Assembly: GCA_019022495.1 (NCBI GenBank)
Contig: JAFEKR010000011.1
Coordinates: forward strand, 1,736,001 to 1,800,000
Reading direction: 5' to 3'
Source: Epichloe hybrida
Lineage: Eukaryota; Ascomycota; Sordariomycetes; Hypocreales; Clavicipitaceae
DNA: 64,000 nucleotides
A program made the translations under genes and the position numbers. The notes under the pieces were generated by a model that was not told the origin of the DNA, did not search any database, and was given only the letters and a program-made list of their open reading frames with translations. This document shows, in pieces, positions 12,283-23,559 of this stretch. The stretch's first letter is position 1; every line of letters begins with the position of its first letter.

Positions 12283-12578
12283 TGTTAGTATCTATAGGAT
12301 ACTATTAACCTACGCATAGGGTTTTTAAGGTAAACTAAAGTGCACGTAATTATTATATATTCTAGTTTATTAAAGCAAGTAAAAGAGGGATTAAATAGAA
12401 GCAAAGAGAGTGCGCTATTTATCATAGGAAAAGGGGCCTTAATCAGGGTCATCGGCGAAGAGGCCATATGTGCTAACTCCGATCGCGGCGTGGTCGGGCT
12501 AGACATGTGGGTCCGCGATGCAACGCGCCTACCTAATCAGAGGCGCGTTCCCTTGTTGATATCATGCTTGTTCCAACA
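12283..12578 (-). repeat. 5' LTR of Copia-Ia (296 bp)
   Basis: It begins TGTTAGTATC and ends TTCCAACA (TG...CA) and matches the LTRs at 46365-46660, 52443-52738 and 63143-63438, with differences almost all transitions. A small open frame on each strand here is chance coding in the LTR, not a gene. Confidence 0.95.
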
Positions 12579-12583
12579 ACTAG

Positions 12584-14000
12584 ATTAACATAGAATTTAG
12601 GAATAAACAAAGCTAACTCTAATATAATAGTTCTTACTCTTTATAATACAGGATCTGTAATAGATATACTTACAGGCCCTTAACCTAAAGCCATATAGAT
12701 TATACCACTAGCCTTAACCTCTATTACTATATCCTCATCGAATTCAGATTATTTAAACTATTAGATATTATTAAAGATATAAACATTTGCTCTAGAGTTA
12801 TAGAGAACTATATTCCTTCTTAATTCTAAGTTATTCCTAGTGTTTAATAAATTCGCGCTTTCCTTTAATAATTCCACGCATTTAAAGCATATAAATAATA
12901 ATATATTAGCTAACTTTTTGCCTAGAGTAATAGCCACTAAGTTATTTATAGGGTTCTATAAAGGTATAATAATCTTATTACCCTTCTTCTCTAGCTTCTA
13001 ATTTATAGCCTTTAAGTTCTCCTATAGGTTAGCCTTAAGATACTTCTTAATATTCTTTTTAGAGTTCTTCCTAACTTCCTAGTTCTTTAGAGCAGCTTCT
13101 AGCTTATAAAGAGCCTTAAATAAATTACAGGATTCCCACTACTTTAAGGTATTCTTTATATTATAATTTATATATCTAGGGCACTTAGGCCTCTCTAGCT
13201 TTATTAAATCATTTAATTTATTACTTATAAGAGTATTAGCAGTCTTTAGTTCCTTTAGTAGGGCCTTATAATCCTTTTTAAACTTAGTAATAGCTTTAAT
13301 TAAGCTTATTTTTATCCCTTTATTAAGCAAGTTATTCCACTTCTTCTAAAATAACTTATATTTACTTTAAAGAGGCGTAATAAACTTATATAGTATTATC
13401 TCTTTAGTCTATTAGGTCCCTAGGTCTAGATAATTTCTCTAAAGTACTTTAATTATTATAGCTTACTTATACTAATTATAGGTACCTTTAGCTTATAAAT
13501 AATTATTTTAATAGTTCTCTATAAGGATTAGTATCTTCTTTATATTTAGCTTATACTACTTATAAAGAAGTAAGAGTATTCTTTAGATATAATATTAAAT
13601 AGACTCCTTCTCCTTAACCTTAGTGTTAAAGTTAAGGGAATCTTAAATATTCTTTAAAAGGGTCTTATAAATATATTCCTAAATCTTTAGTATTTGTTTA
13701 GCTAGATTATAATACTTTATAAGCTTAAATTAAAGCTCTTTATATTTAAAATTAAAGTAATCCTTTATATCTTTATATACTAGCTTCTAATCCTTAAGAG
13801 TATTAGGGTTATTCTCTATAATCTCTAGTCTCTAACCCCTCTATAGGTACGTAGGTATTATAGGTTCTTTAAGTAATTTAACCTTATTTAGGTTAATATA
13901 CTCCTAGACCCTATAGGATTTTATATAATTCTTAATCTACACGAACCACTTAATCTAGTCCTTCTTTAATAATAACACTATATTTAGAGTTTCTTTAGAT
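12584..14000 (-). pseudogene. Copia-V relict: gag and protease fragment
   Basis: A single minus-strand frame, broken only by TAG/TAA at likely glutamine codons, can be followed from about 14000 down to 12600. Its gag part begins with a region like V-L-L-L-K-K-D-Q-I-K-W, then Y-I-N-L-N-K-V-K-L-L, typical of copia gag. A lysine-rich, probably coiled-coil stretch (13330-13140) follows, then a zinc-knuckle remnant F-I-C-F-K-C near 12880, then a copia protease with L-Y-N-S-R-A-N-V-Y-I where the D-S-G-A-S-V-H-I active site would be (about 12800; Asp to Asn), and A-L-G-Q-G-P-V-S-I-S. Copia-Ia was inserted into it (TSD ACTAG), and the rest of pol would lie left of the window. Confidence 0.75.
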
Positions 14001-14339
14001 ATATTAAAGGGGAATACACTATATAAGGGAAGCGTAAGATATATTAATTAACTATTAATTAATATAATAAGGGCGTTTATCTTATAATATTAGCAAGCGT
14101 TAATTTAATTAATCTAACAGAGCTTAATACTTTAAAGATAATAACAAAATTTAGTAATAGAAACTACCTAGGCTTATAACTATTAGGTAGGGGTGTAAAT
14201 AGATAATAAAAAGTGTTTAATTTGATTAATTAGAGGTGCAGATAATAGCTAACTTTTGTACCTAAAGGGTATATAGTGCGCTATAGTAATAACTAGTCTA
14301 CGGAGGTACTTCTAATATATTCGTCTCCACCAATGTCTT
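14001..14339. other. AT-rich spacer, no gene seen
   Basis: RIP-altered sequence upstream of the Copia-V gag frame. It includes a short palindrome, CTACCTAG...TTAGGTAG, near 14164-14192. An LTR of Copia-V may lie here, but I could not define its ends. Confidence 0.4.
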
Positions 14340-14570
14340 ATCCTAGTTAATGCGCGCCCCTCGCCCACACATCCAATGCTTCAGGGAGCTCTTCCTGACA
14401 ATAGTGTTGTTCCGCGGTGGGTGATCAGTAGTGACCGGTGACCGGTGACCGGTGACCGGTGATGGAATAATACAGAGACAAGTTGTACTAGCTTAGGGTG
14501 TGATCCACGAAAACTCTGCAAAGTTAGCAAAGTGCACAACAATACACAAGGGACACACTAACCATTTTTG
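14340..14570. other. Un-RIPed GC-normal island
   Basis: About 230 bp retain normal CpA and CpG content between RIP-altered blocks. No open frame of note. It contains the GTGACCG minisatellite. It may be old single-copy host DNA or the edge of an unidentified element. Confidence 0.55.
14428..14464. repeat. 7-bp minisatellite, GTGACCG units
   Basis: Four perfect GTGACCG units plus a diverged fifth (GTGATGG), preceded by a related GTGATCAGTA. GACCGGTC-like overlaps make each junction locally palindromic (ACCGGT). Confidence 0.85.
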
Positions 14571-15240
14571 GCTATAAATTTACATAGAAAGTTATAGAAT
14601 TAAGTTTACTTTATATTTACCCTTATTTATAATATACTATACTAGTAAGGGGCGTGTAAATACTTATAATAGGACTAAATACTAAGAATAAAGGGAATTC
14701 TACTATTTTTTAGCTTTTATTTTTATAGGGAGTAAATTGCTTTATAAACTTTATAGGAAGCACTATAATAAATTTAGTAAAGCGCTATAATAACCTTTCT
14801 TAGGAATTATAACCTCTTATTTAAGCATATTACTATTAAAGAAAATAATAATAGTAATAATATTTATATTATAGTATTAATTCTCCTTTGCTATAGGGCT
14901 ATAGTAAGAATATAGAGAGTGCTCTATTAGCCTTATTACCTCTAAGAGCATATTTACTATTACTATTATAATAATACTAATAATACTAATAATACTAATA
15001 AATTAATAGCTCTTAAAGAAGGAGCTTAATAATTACTAACTACCTTATAGAACCTTTACTATTATATTCTTTAGAAGCCTAGTCACTACTTTATATAACT
15101 CTTTTAGATACTAAAAGAGACCTTTCTTTAGCTTTATAGCTAGCTTTAAAATAATACTTTACTTCGGGATTTATAATACTAATTAGTTAAGCAGAAAGTA
15201 ATAATATTCTGTTAAAAATAAGACATATTTTTAGCCCTTT
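14571..15240. other. AT-rich RIP-altered DNA, unidentified
   Basis: No protein family recognised in any frame. A short array of ACTAATAAT units lies around 14970-15001. Repeat-derived base composition suggests a decayed transposon. Confidence 0.4.
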
Positions 15241-15520
15241 TCTAGTTAAAAGAACCTTCTTATTACTAGCTTGCTTTGCAAGTCTAACAGCTACACTACA
15301 GCTGTTAACGGTTGCGAAGGCAGCTATTAATGGCTGCGTCGCAGCTGTTAATAGCTGCGTCTAACCGTGTGGATAACTAATTAGTTAATTACATTATAGC
15401 TATAAGTGTAGCTATAACCACGCCACTAGTAATTAGGTAAGCTAGGGTAATGTAAGCTAGGGTGACATAAGTAGGTTACCCTATATGTGACTTACCCTAT
15501 AGCTATCTTTAATAGCGATT
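15241..15520. other. Un-RIPed island with GCAGCTGTTAA repeats
   Basis: This island has CAGCTGTTAA / CAGCTATTAA / CAGCTGTTAA units interleaved with GGCTGCGTC, between 15299 and 15361, and a GTAAGCTAGGGT repeat with an inverted ACTTACCCTATAG partner between 15429 and 15501. It may lie in or near the 5' LTR of Copia-IV, but no LTR boundaries could be set because the 3' LTR is outside the window. Confidence 0.45.
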
Positions 15521-16091
15521 TTCTCTTTAACTAAAGGTTATATAAAAGTTTTATATATAGCAAATTAAAGCTAGAAGATAGGGCTTTCTTTTTATGTAAG
15601 GTTATTTTTTAGACTAAAAGTTAGTGTATACGGGTTGCTAGCTAGTATAGTGGTGAGTTGATTTTTTGGTTTTTACATATAAATAAATTTTACGGAAAAT
15701 CAAAAGTAGCTTGTAAGACCCTGCTAGCGGCCTGGATTCTCTAATATAGTTAGTAAGTCTATGAGAGAAAGAAAATCTTTTTAACTAGCTAGATAGCTAG
15801 TCCTCTTAACTAACAACAGCCGTATTACTTATATAACATATCTAAAATCAATTCTATTGCTCTATAAGATATTATAAAAGTAATCTAAATTAAATTCTAT
15901 TAGTTAATAACTACTATAACTTTCCGTTACGTTACGTTAATTGATTTAATGTTACGGCCTTATTAGTCCCTAACCGTAGAGCTTGCACTTGTATAGCTAT
16001 TACTAGCTAGCAACTAGCTCCCTACATTTTAATAGGTTATAAGCCTAGCTCTATCACTATAGATTTCTTTTAGGTCACTTTGTGTACAAAT
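15521..16091. other. Probable 5' LTR/leader region of Copia-IV
   Basis: AT-rich with partly conserved CpA. No gene. It directly precedes the Copia-IV gag start and so is probably its LTR and leader, inferred from position only. The palindromic GTTACGTTACGTTAATTG near 15925-15942 is unexplained. Confidence 0.4.
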
Positions 16092-16257
16092 ACAGAAGAC
16101 TTCCCTTTTATAAAAAAGGAAGGACCTGTGAGAAAGAAGCTTTTCCCTTCTATAAAAAGGAATCAATTATGGCTACAGAAGAATTCCCTTCTATAAAAAA
16201 GGAAGGATCCGCGAGATAGAAGCTTTTCCCTTCTATAAAAAGGAAAATAAATACCAA
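16092..16257 (+). repeat. 83-bp tandem duplication around Copia-IV gag start
   Basis: Unit 1 (16092-16174) and unit 2 (16175-16257) are close copies; each holds two TTCCCTTYTATAAAAA-GGAA motifs, giving four at about 40-base spacing. Unit 2 encodes the first gag residues with a repeated F-P-S-I-K motif. The start codon at 16169 lies at the unit junction. Confidence 0.8.
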
Positions 16258-17188
16258 AGGAAAGGGAAAGGGACCTATAATCCCTGACCCTAGTGCGCAA
16301 GAGGTTCTAAATAACTAGCTAAAAGAGCAGGCTATTAAGCAACAAGCAACTATAGATCAGTTATTAGAGAAGCTAGAAAGCCTAACTATAACTGTAAATA
16401 GTCGTATAGAGGGTGTGAAATCTGATAAGCCTGCTAGTTAGCAGCAAGATTAGCAGCCTGTTCAAGAATAACAAGCTAAATCTAGCTCCGTACAAGCAAC
16501 CTTTAATAATTCAATTATTAAGGAATTTAATAAGAGGGTTTATAGCTTCCTAGAGATTACTAGGCTTAAAGGAGCTAAAAATTTTAAATAATAGAAACAA
16601 GCCCTAACTATCCAATTTAGAGCTTTAGGTATGCCTAATTTTCTAGATAATCCGGAGAGTTCTAGGGCGCTAGGGGATCCAGATCAAGCTATTATCCTTA
16701 TGTGACTAAGGGATAGTTATACGGAAGGACCCTAAGCCACTATAACTTAGCAAAAATCACCTGAAGAAGCCTATAATTTACTTGTAAGGAATTATTCACA
16801 TAGCATTAAAATCCAGAGGGGGTCCCTATACTTAGAATTTCATAACCTGAATTTTCAAGAGTTTAAGGGGACTTTAAAGTCCTTTAATGCAGTCTTTAAT
16901 AATCTACTAGCTAGATTATTAATTTCTAGGGTCCTGATTGCTCTGATAGATCAGGTTAATTAATATCTTTAATCCCTAAAATCAACCTTCCCTTAGTAAG
17001 CTAAGAGGCAACGATTTAGCATGCGCACGAATAGGGCTATAGGGGCTCCCCTAGAAGCCCTAAATCTTCAATTTTTGATAGCAGACCTTCTAGCAGAACA
17101 GAGGGATAAATCATCTACGGTATCCAAAGCCCTGAATTATAGGGCTAAAAACCTTGAAAAAGGGGCTAAGGATAAAGACAAAGCCCCC
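16169..17188 (+). pseudogene. Copia-IV gag (5' part), interrupted by Gypsy-I
   Basis: From ATG at 16169 the frame stays in register to 17188 with no frameshift, broken only by TAG/TAA/TGA at likely Gln, Trp or Arg positions. The protein starts M-A-T-E-E-F-P-S-I-K, has a basic G-K-G-K-G-P stretch, a Q-rich segment (Q-E-V-L-N-N ... Q-A-T-I-D-Q-L-L), then a copia gag core (F-L-E-I-T-R-L-K-G, F-R-A-L-G-M-P-N-F-L) and a C-terminal L-E-A-L-N-L-Q-F-L-I-A-D-L-L block. Many CAA/CAG codons survive, so it is clearly less RIP-damaged than the elements nested within it. The frame resumes exactly at 61436 after the CCCCC duplication. Confidence 0.85.
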
Positions 17189-17455
17189 TGTTAGGAGCAC
17201 GGAGGCTAGTGAGTCACGGATAGGACGGTCACATAATGGAGCCCTTAGATAAGCCTTAGCCTATGTAAATAACTAAGTAGCTACTAGATAACTATATGCA
17301 TATAGTAAGGTATTTAGATAAGGACTACTTATAAGAGATATAGGAGGTTAAAGTTTAAGACCTTTATATACTTACCCCTAAGTAGTAGCTCTCTAGCTAT
17401 AACTAAGAACCTTAGCCTTTACTTTATTTATATCTCTCTTACTATAGTTATAATA
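17189..17455 (+). repeat. 5' LTR of Gypsy-I (267 bp)
   Basis: It starts TGTTAGGAGC and aligns end to end with 61164-61430. Differences are transitions: TG is kept here, while the other copy starts TA. Its last bases read TAATA, against TGACA in the 3' copy. Confidence 0.93.
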
Positions 17456-18785
17456 AGTTAAACTTTTAAACCCTTTTAGGAAAATAAACTATTAGCTAGA
17501 TTTAAATATAAAGAAGCTATAGGATATTTACTTAGAATATACTTATATTACCTAGTAAGAAAGCCCTAAACCTATAGTACCTAAGTAATAACCTAAATAC
17601 TTTAACTATAGAATATAATAAAGTATAGTAAATACTACCTAACTAATATAGTAACCCTAGATCTAGAAATAATAATAATCTAGACTAGCTATAGAGGTAA
17701 TATAAGGTTATATAAGCCTAGCTATATAATACTTATATAAGATAAGAGATCTTAGAAATAGAAGTATAGCTTAAAGAAATAGAAGTAAACCTATAATTAG
17801 CTAGATTAGGTAAAAGACTTATAATTACCCCTTAGATAAATATACTAATAAATCCTATATTCCTAGGTTTCTTACTTAATACTAAGTTTATAATAAGTAT
17901 ATACTTATAAAGCTTTATTAAAATATAGTATAAGGTACTTATATATAAAGGAAATACTTATAAGAATTTATAAGTATACTTATAAAATTTAAATATACTA
18001 TTCTAGTTAGACCTAAGAACCTTTTAGGATAATAAGATAAAGGTAGTATATACTAGTAGCTACCTAGCTAATAATGTAAAGTAATAATAGATATATTATA
18101 TAATAGTAAATAGGATAGTTAACTATATATCCTATACCTAGGATAGATTTATATCTTAGCTAAATACTAGTATAATAGATAAAGATATAAGGTACTTAGA
18201 AGCTACTAGGATATTACTAAACCTTAAGTAAAAGTATAATTAATCTTTTTAATCTTTCCTAAGACTTTAAATAAAGGTAAAAGCTAAATTACTTAACTAA
18301 ATCCCCTTATATTTAAGGATAGTAATATTCCTAAATAGCTTAAATAATACTATAAGGTAATATATAGTTAGCTAGGAGTTCCCTATATCTTAAAGCTATT
18401 TATAAGGCTAAGATAAAAAAGCTAAAGTTATAATAATATCTATAATAAAGAGGGTAGAAATAATAAGAGATAATACTCTAGCTCCCTTATAGATAACTTA
18501 TAGTAAGGTTCCTAGTAATAAGGCATAGGCTAGAGGCTATTTAAATACTATAAATATAGTAGCCCTAGATATAATATAAATAGATATAAAGTAGTGGACT
18601 ACTTAATCTATAAGAGTAATAAGTATATTACTAAGAAGTATAAAGATAGTAGTAATAAATCTTTAAACCTAAATAAAATTCTAATTAGTTTAGTATAAGC
18701 CTAGGATAATAGTCTTACTATAAAGAAACCTATAGATAAGAGAATAAGAATATAAGTATTCTTATAGTAAGATAACTACTAGTTA
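17456..18785 (+). pseudogene. Gypsy-I leader and presumed gag region
   Basis: By position between the 5' LTR and the protease-RT region this should be gag, but decay is heavy and I could not identify a capsid or zinc knuckle with confidence. Frames show frequent TAG/TAA. It ends at the GTAGT duplication where Copia-IIa inserted; coding continues from 54941. Confidence 0.5.
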
Positions 18786-18790
18786 GTAGT

Positions 18791-19097
18791 TGTTAGAACA
18801 AAGGTAATATCAATCGCGTGTCACAGCCGCAATTACCCGGCAAAAGCTTAGGCCGCGCGCACGCCCCACACGTAACCTATAACCTAGCATGTTAATTAGC
18901 TAGGAAATATAGGGATATAAACGCGTAACCCCTTTTCCCTTTATGTATTATAACTTCTAGCTTTTAACCTCTCTTTTCCTATAACTTAATCAATTATACT
19001 AACAGATAATATAGCCTAGAATAGATAATTAATAATAATACTATTCTTTAGGCTTACAACTATAACATATTAAATTTAATACCCTATGAATCTAATA
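18791..19097 (+). repeat. 5' LTR of Copia-IIa (307 bp)
   Basis: Starts TGTTAGAACAAAGG and ends TCTAATA (ACA before RIP). It matches the LTRs at 22818, 29724, 31264 (inverted), 53070 (inverted) and 54621. Confidence 0.93.
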
Positions 19098-22000
19098 CTA
19101 ATTAGTAGTTACCTTCATAGATAACCACATAGTCTTCGAACACCGTAGATTAGCAAGGTCAATTAGAAGAGGCAGCTTATCTAATAATAACTTGCCTTAT
19201 AAAATAGGAGGGCTATGTTTAATAATAAGTTATGCTAATAGAAAGGTATAATATAGCTCTCTTCTTACTTTAGTATTAATATTTATATCTATACGGATTC
19301 TAAAATAATAAAGAAAGGTTTAATACTAGTAACTAGGCTATCCCCTTATCTTTCTTTATTATACATTCTATTATATATTTAAAGTTAACTGCCTTACCTT
19401 GTAATCCTTTACATCCAAAACACATTACATAATTATAGTTATACCCCTTTTCTCCTTATATTATAAGATTTACTTCCCTTAATTAGTTAGAATATTAGAT
19501 GTAGCTAGACTATTAGGGACCTCTAGTTAATTTAGAGTCCCTAGTAAGAGCAATAGTTATAATAATACTATAGAAGGCGTTAAAACTAGAGATAGTAATA
19601 AATACCTTAATAAAGGAAAAACCCTTATTTACACTAATCTATACCCCTATATCTCTGTAAGACTTTAATAATATATTATAGAAAAACTACTCTAGTAAAT
19701 AGGAAGTTTTAAGTATAAAGAGATAATAATACCTAAGGAAATTAGTCTTTATATCCTTATAAAGACTAAATAATATAGGGAATAAGGGTTATTTAGAAAA
19801 ACACTATTCTCTTAATTTAGTAATAATTTCTATAGTTAGTTAAGGGATAAGTTTACAAAAGGGAGAGACCTTTCCTAGAATAGACTTTAAGACTATCTCC
19901 TTTATAATAAAGTGTACATAACTATTAGAAAAGGCACTAAGATAGTAAATAACCTTAAAGAAGTAGTAAACTAAGAAGAATTCTAATTTTAGACTCTTAA
20001 AGAAATTAAAGAGGCTAGGAAGAAGTATATAGGCTTCTAAAAGAACCTATAGAATAAAGAGTTTTTCTATAATTTACTAGATAATAGTAATATTAAAACC
20101 TAATAACTTACCCCTTTACCCTGCCTGTTAGTATAATTACTATTAAAAGAATTAATAAGCTAGACTTCTTTAGGAAGGCTAAGTTAATCTCCTCTAGGAA
20201 GGCTAAGCTAATCTCCTCTAGGAAGGTTAATTAACCTAGAGTTAAGACTACCTAAGGATGCTATTCGCGAGTATTTACAGGTAACTCCCTTACCTATACC
20301 TTTACCTAAGATAAGTTAGAAGTATTACCCTAGAAACACTACTAATAATGCCCCTAAGTAGGAGAGTTACTAATAGAGGTAACCTCTACTACCTAAGGCT
20401 AGTAGTGCCTCTATTAGTATAGCTTAGAGAGTTACACTTTCTCCTCCCTAATATAGGGAAAAGGAAGGTTAGAGGGAATAATAAGCCCTAAGAGTGCTAC
20501 CTATAAAGCTACTTTCTTACTTCCTAAAGACCTTACTACCCCTTTTATAAATATAAAGGGAAGTATCTAGAGGACCCCTATAGACTTAGAGACCTTTACT
20601 AAAGTAAATTATAAACTTATTAAAGGTATACCCTAAAGAATATATTTATAGCACTAATAACTATAATATCCTTAAATTAAAGCTTTAAATATTCTATAGG
20701 AAGTGCAAATTACTTAACATCTAACCTAAATAAGCTAGTTATGCCTTTAAGATTATACTTAAAGGCAAAGCTTTATAATACTATATAAACCACCTCTTTA
20801 AACCTAGTTAACTATAAGACCTCCCTACGCTTATTAGCTATATAAGGAAATAATTTAAGACTAAAGATACATAGTAAAGATATCTCCTAGAATAGAATAA
20901 TTCTACCTTACAAGGGATAATAAAAGATAACCTAAGCAAATTAATAATTAATTACTTTAATAATCTTATAGAAAGGCTAGCTATCTTATAATAGGTAGTA
21001 CTTAAAGTAAGCTAAAGCAAAAGAGCACTTTAGAATTAACTTATAATAGCCTATCATAATATTCTAGAATATAAAGGAGTTATTATAGACTTACTAAAGG
21101 GACTATAAGAATTTTACAAATAGATTAGAATAATATTCTAACTAGTGAAAGAAGAGAAAAAAAACTACTACTAGTTCCTAACTAAAACCATAACCCTAGA
21201 GTAATTCTAAACTAACTAAAAATATAATAGGAAAGGAAAAGAGACTTAATACCCTTTAAAACTATAAGGAAGAGAAGGAAATCCTTATATAAAGAAATGC
21301 TATATATATAGTAAGGAAGGATGCTAGTTATTAAAGCACCTAGAAGAGAACTATAAGAAGGTATATTAACGCTTTAAGAACTACTACCTTATAGATCTAA
21401 CTAATAACTTATATAATTTATTCCTTACATAGTATAAAGGGGAATATAAACCTTAATCCCTTATTAATAACGAAATCGCTTAGTATATAAAGAGCATTAG
21501 ATTTAATAATAGCCCTAATAGTATAGATAGGCTAGTACCTATAAGCTTCTTTAATCACGGAATATAACTTAATAGTAAAAGAATAGTTTAATTTCTAATA
21601 AGTTAAGTAGCTTATTATAGTCTAAGTAAAGAAGACCCCTTTTAGTAAGAACTCTTAAGTAAAGCTCTAATAACGTTTATACTAGAAGATCGCTATTCTT
21701 ATATAACGTTTTAAGGGATTATACCTAATATAGGAGCTATAAAGTTCTCTACAGTAAGGCATCCTTAATTCCTTACTTTATAACATTTAATACCTAAACT
21801 ATAGCTTAATAAATTAATAGCGAAAAAGGCATTAGTTAAATTTAGCGTAGGAGAACTAATTATTACGCTTAGAGTAGCTAATATACCTACACCTTTTAGA
21901 GATATTCTCTTTTAGGTTATACTAATAAACACTCTATTTCTCTTATCCCTTAATAATATAGACTATCTAAAGATGAATTTTAATATCTCTAAGAACACAC

Positions 22001-22817
22001 TATAATAAGGAAATATTAAAGTCCTTATTATATATAAATAAGGGCATACCTAGATACTACTAATATAGAAAAAGGAAGCAGTTGCTTAGAGCTACCTTAT
22101 AGAAGGCAAGCTATAGCAATTACACTACTGCTTTAGGCATCCATTAATCTAATATCTATATAACGTTCTTTGTAAATTAGGGCATAATATTAATACTAAA
22201 GCTATTAAGGAGCTAATAAGGATTTGTTACTAATGCTAGATATATATAAATAGCCCTAATCACTTTAAATTCACCCTTAAGGATAAGTGTAACTTTAAAT
22301 ATAAAGTAATAGTAAATATTTTCTACCTTAATAGTAACTACCCTATACTTTACGCTATAGATATAGCTATAGCGTTTAATATAGTAAAATTCCTTAAAGA
22401 TATCTTTACAAAAATAACCTAGGAAGCCCTCTAGATATACTAGATTAATGCTTATCTAGGCCCTCTAGATTTTATTACTATAGACGCTAGAACGAACTTC
22501 CATAGTAATAAATTTAGATAATTTATAGCTTTAATATTAATTTTAATTAAGGAAGTCCTTATTAAGGCACACTATAGTATTAGGAAGGTTAAAAGGTATT
22601 ATAAGCTGCTCTAAAGGGCCTATAATATAATTAGGTATGAATATCCTATAATACCTAAACCTACTACCCTATAAATAGTAATTAAGGCCCTAAATAACAC
22701 TGTAGGCCCTAATAGCCTTATCCTAACACTTCTTATCTTTAGAGCTTACCTATGTATAATAAATAAATCCCTACTATTACCTAATATTATATAGTGTGTA
22801 ATTATAGTATAGAAAGC
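19098..22817 (+). pseudogene. Copia-IIa leader, gag, protease and integrase
   Basis: The segment opens with the primer-site-like CTAATTAGTAGTTACC, then about 450 bp of leader. Gag follows, from roughly 19530 to 21270, with a zinc-knuckle remnant K-C-Y-I-Y-S-K-E-G-C near 21298. The protease region is near 21690-21800 (P-N-I-G-A-I-K-F-S, catalytic Asp to Asn). The GAG-pre-integrase follows, then the integrase core (about 22260-22700), where T-I-D-A-R-T-N-F keeps the second Asp and K-V-K-R-Y-Y shows Glu to Lys. It stops at AAAGC (22813-22817), the insertion point of Copia-IIb, and resumes at 30036. Confidence 0.82.
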
Positions 22818-23124
22818 TGTTGGAACAAAGGTGATATTAATCGCGCGTCGCAGCCGCAATTACCTAGCAGAAGCTTAGGCCACGCGCGGACCCCACACGT
22901 GACCCACAACCTAGCACGTTAATTAGCTAGGAAATGTAAGGATATAAACGCGTAACCCCTTTTCCCTTTATGTATTGTAACTTCTAGCTTTTTACCTCTC
23001 TTTTCCTATAACTTAATTAATTATAATAACAGATAACGCAGCCTAGAATAGATAATTAATAACAATACTATTCTTTAGGCTTATAACTATATTACATTAA
23101 ATTTAATACCCTGTAAATCTAACA
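22818..23124 (+). repeat. 5' LTR of Copia-IIb (307 bp)
   Basis: Starts TGTTGGAACAAAGG and ends TCTAACA. Among the Copia-II LTRs this one keeps more CpG in its 5' half (GCGCGTCGCAGCCGC). Confidence 0.95.
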
Positions 23125-23559
23125 CTAATTAGTAATTACCTTTATAGATAACCACGTAGTCTTCAAATATCGTAGATTAGCAAGGTTAATTAGAAAAGGC
23201 AGCTTATCTAATGACGACTCGCCCTATAAAATAGGAGGGCTACGTTTAATAATAAGTTATGCTAATAGAAAGGTATAATATAGCTCTCTTCTTACTTTAG
23301 TATTAATATCTATATTTATATAGACTCTGAAATAATAAAGAAAGGTTTAATACTAGTAGCTAAGCTATCCCCTTGTCTTTCTTTATTATGCGTTTTATTA
23401 TATATTTAAAGTTAACTGCCTTACCTCGCGATCCTTTATATACAAAACACGTTACATAATTATAGTTATACCCCTTTTCTTCTTATATTATAAGATCTGC
23501 CTCCCTTAATTAATTATAATATTAGATGTACCTAGACTATCTAGGACCTCTAGTTAATT

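Larger units (their letters stand above)
1..12578 (-). mobile_element. Copia-I copy a, Ty1/copia LTR retrotransposon, left end outside window, split by Helitron
   Basis: This minus-strand element matches Copia-Ib (46365-52738) along its whole visible length: 1-703 aligns with about 48088-48790, and 8630-12578 with 48790-52738. Copia-Ib reads straight through the point where this copy carries 704-8629, so Copia-Ib serves as the empty site for the Helitron. The right end is the 296-bp 5' LTR at 12283-12578, followed by ACTAG (12579-12583), one half of the TSD; the other half and the 3' LTR lie left of the window. Frames are full of TAG/TAA at glutamine positions, so the copy is dead. Confidence 0.9.

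Noticed and set aside
12340..12588. Plus-strand 82-codon open frame, with relatives at 46422-46622 and a minus-strand one at 52445-52696
   Set aside because: It lies within the Copia-I LTR, recurs in every LTR copy, and overlaps the LTR end and TSD. No family resemblance; chance frame.
14001..14339. LTR of Copia-V
   Set aside because: No second copy in the window and no convincing TG...CA limits, so not annotated as an LTR.
17456..18785. Gypsy-I capsid and zinc knuckle
   Set aside because: Expected by position but no motif could be read with confidence, so only a presumed gag region is listed.
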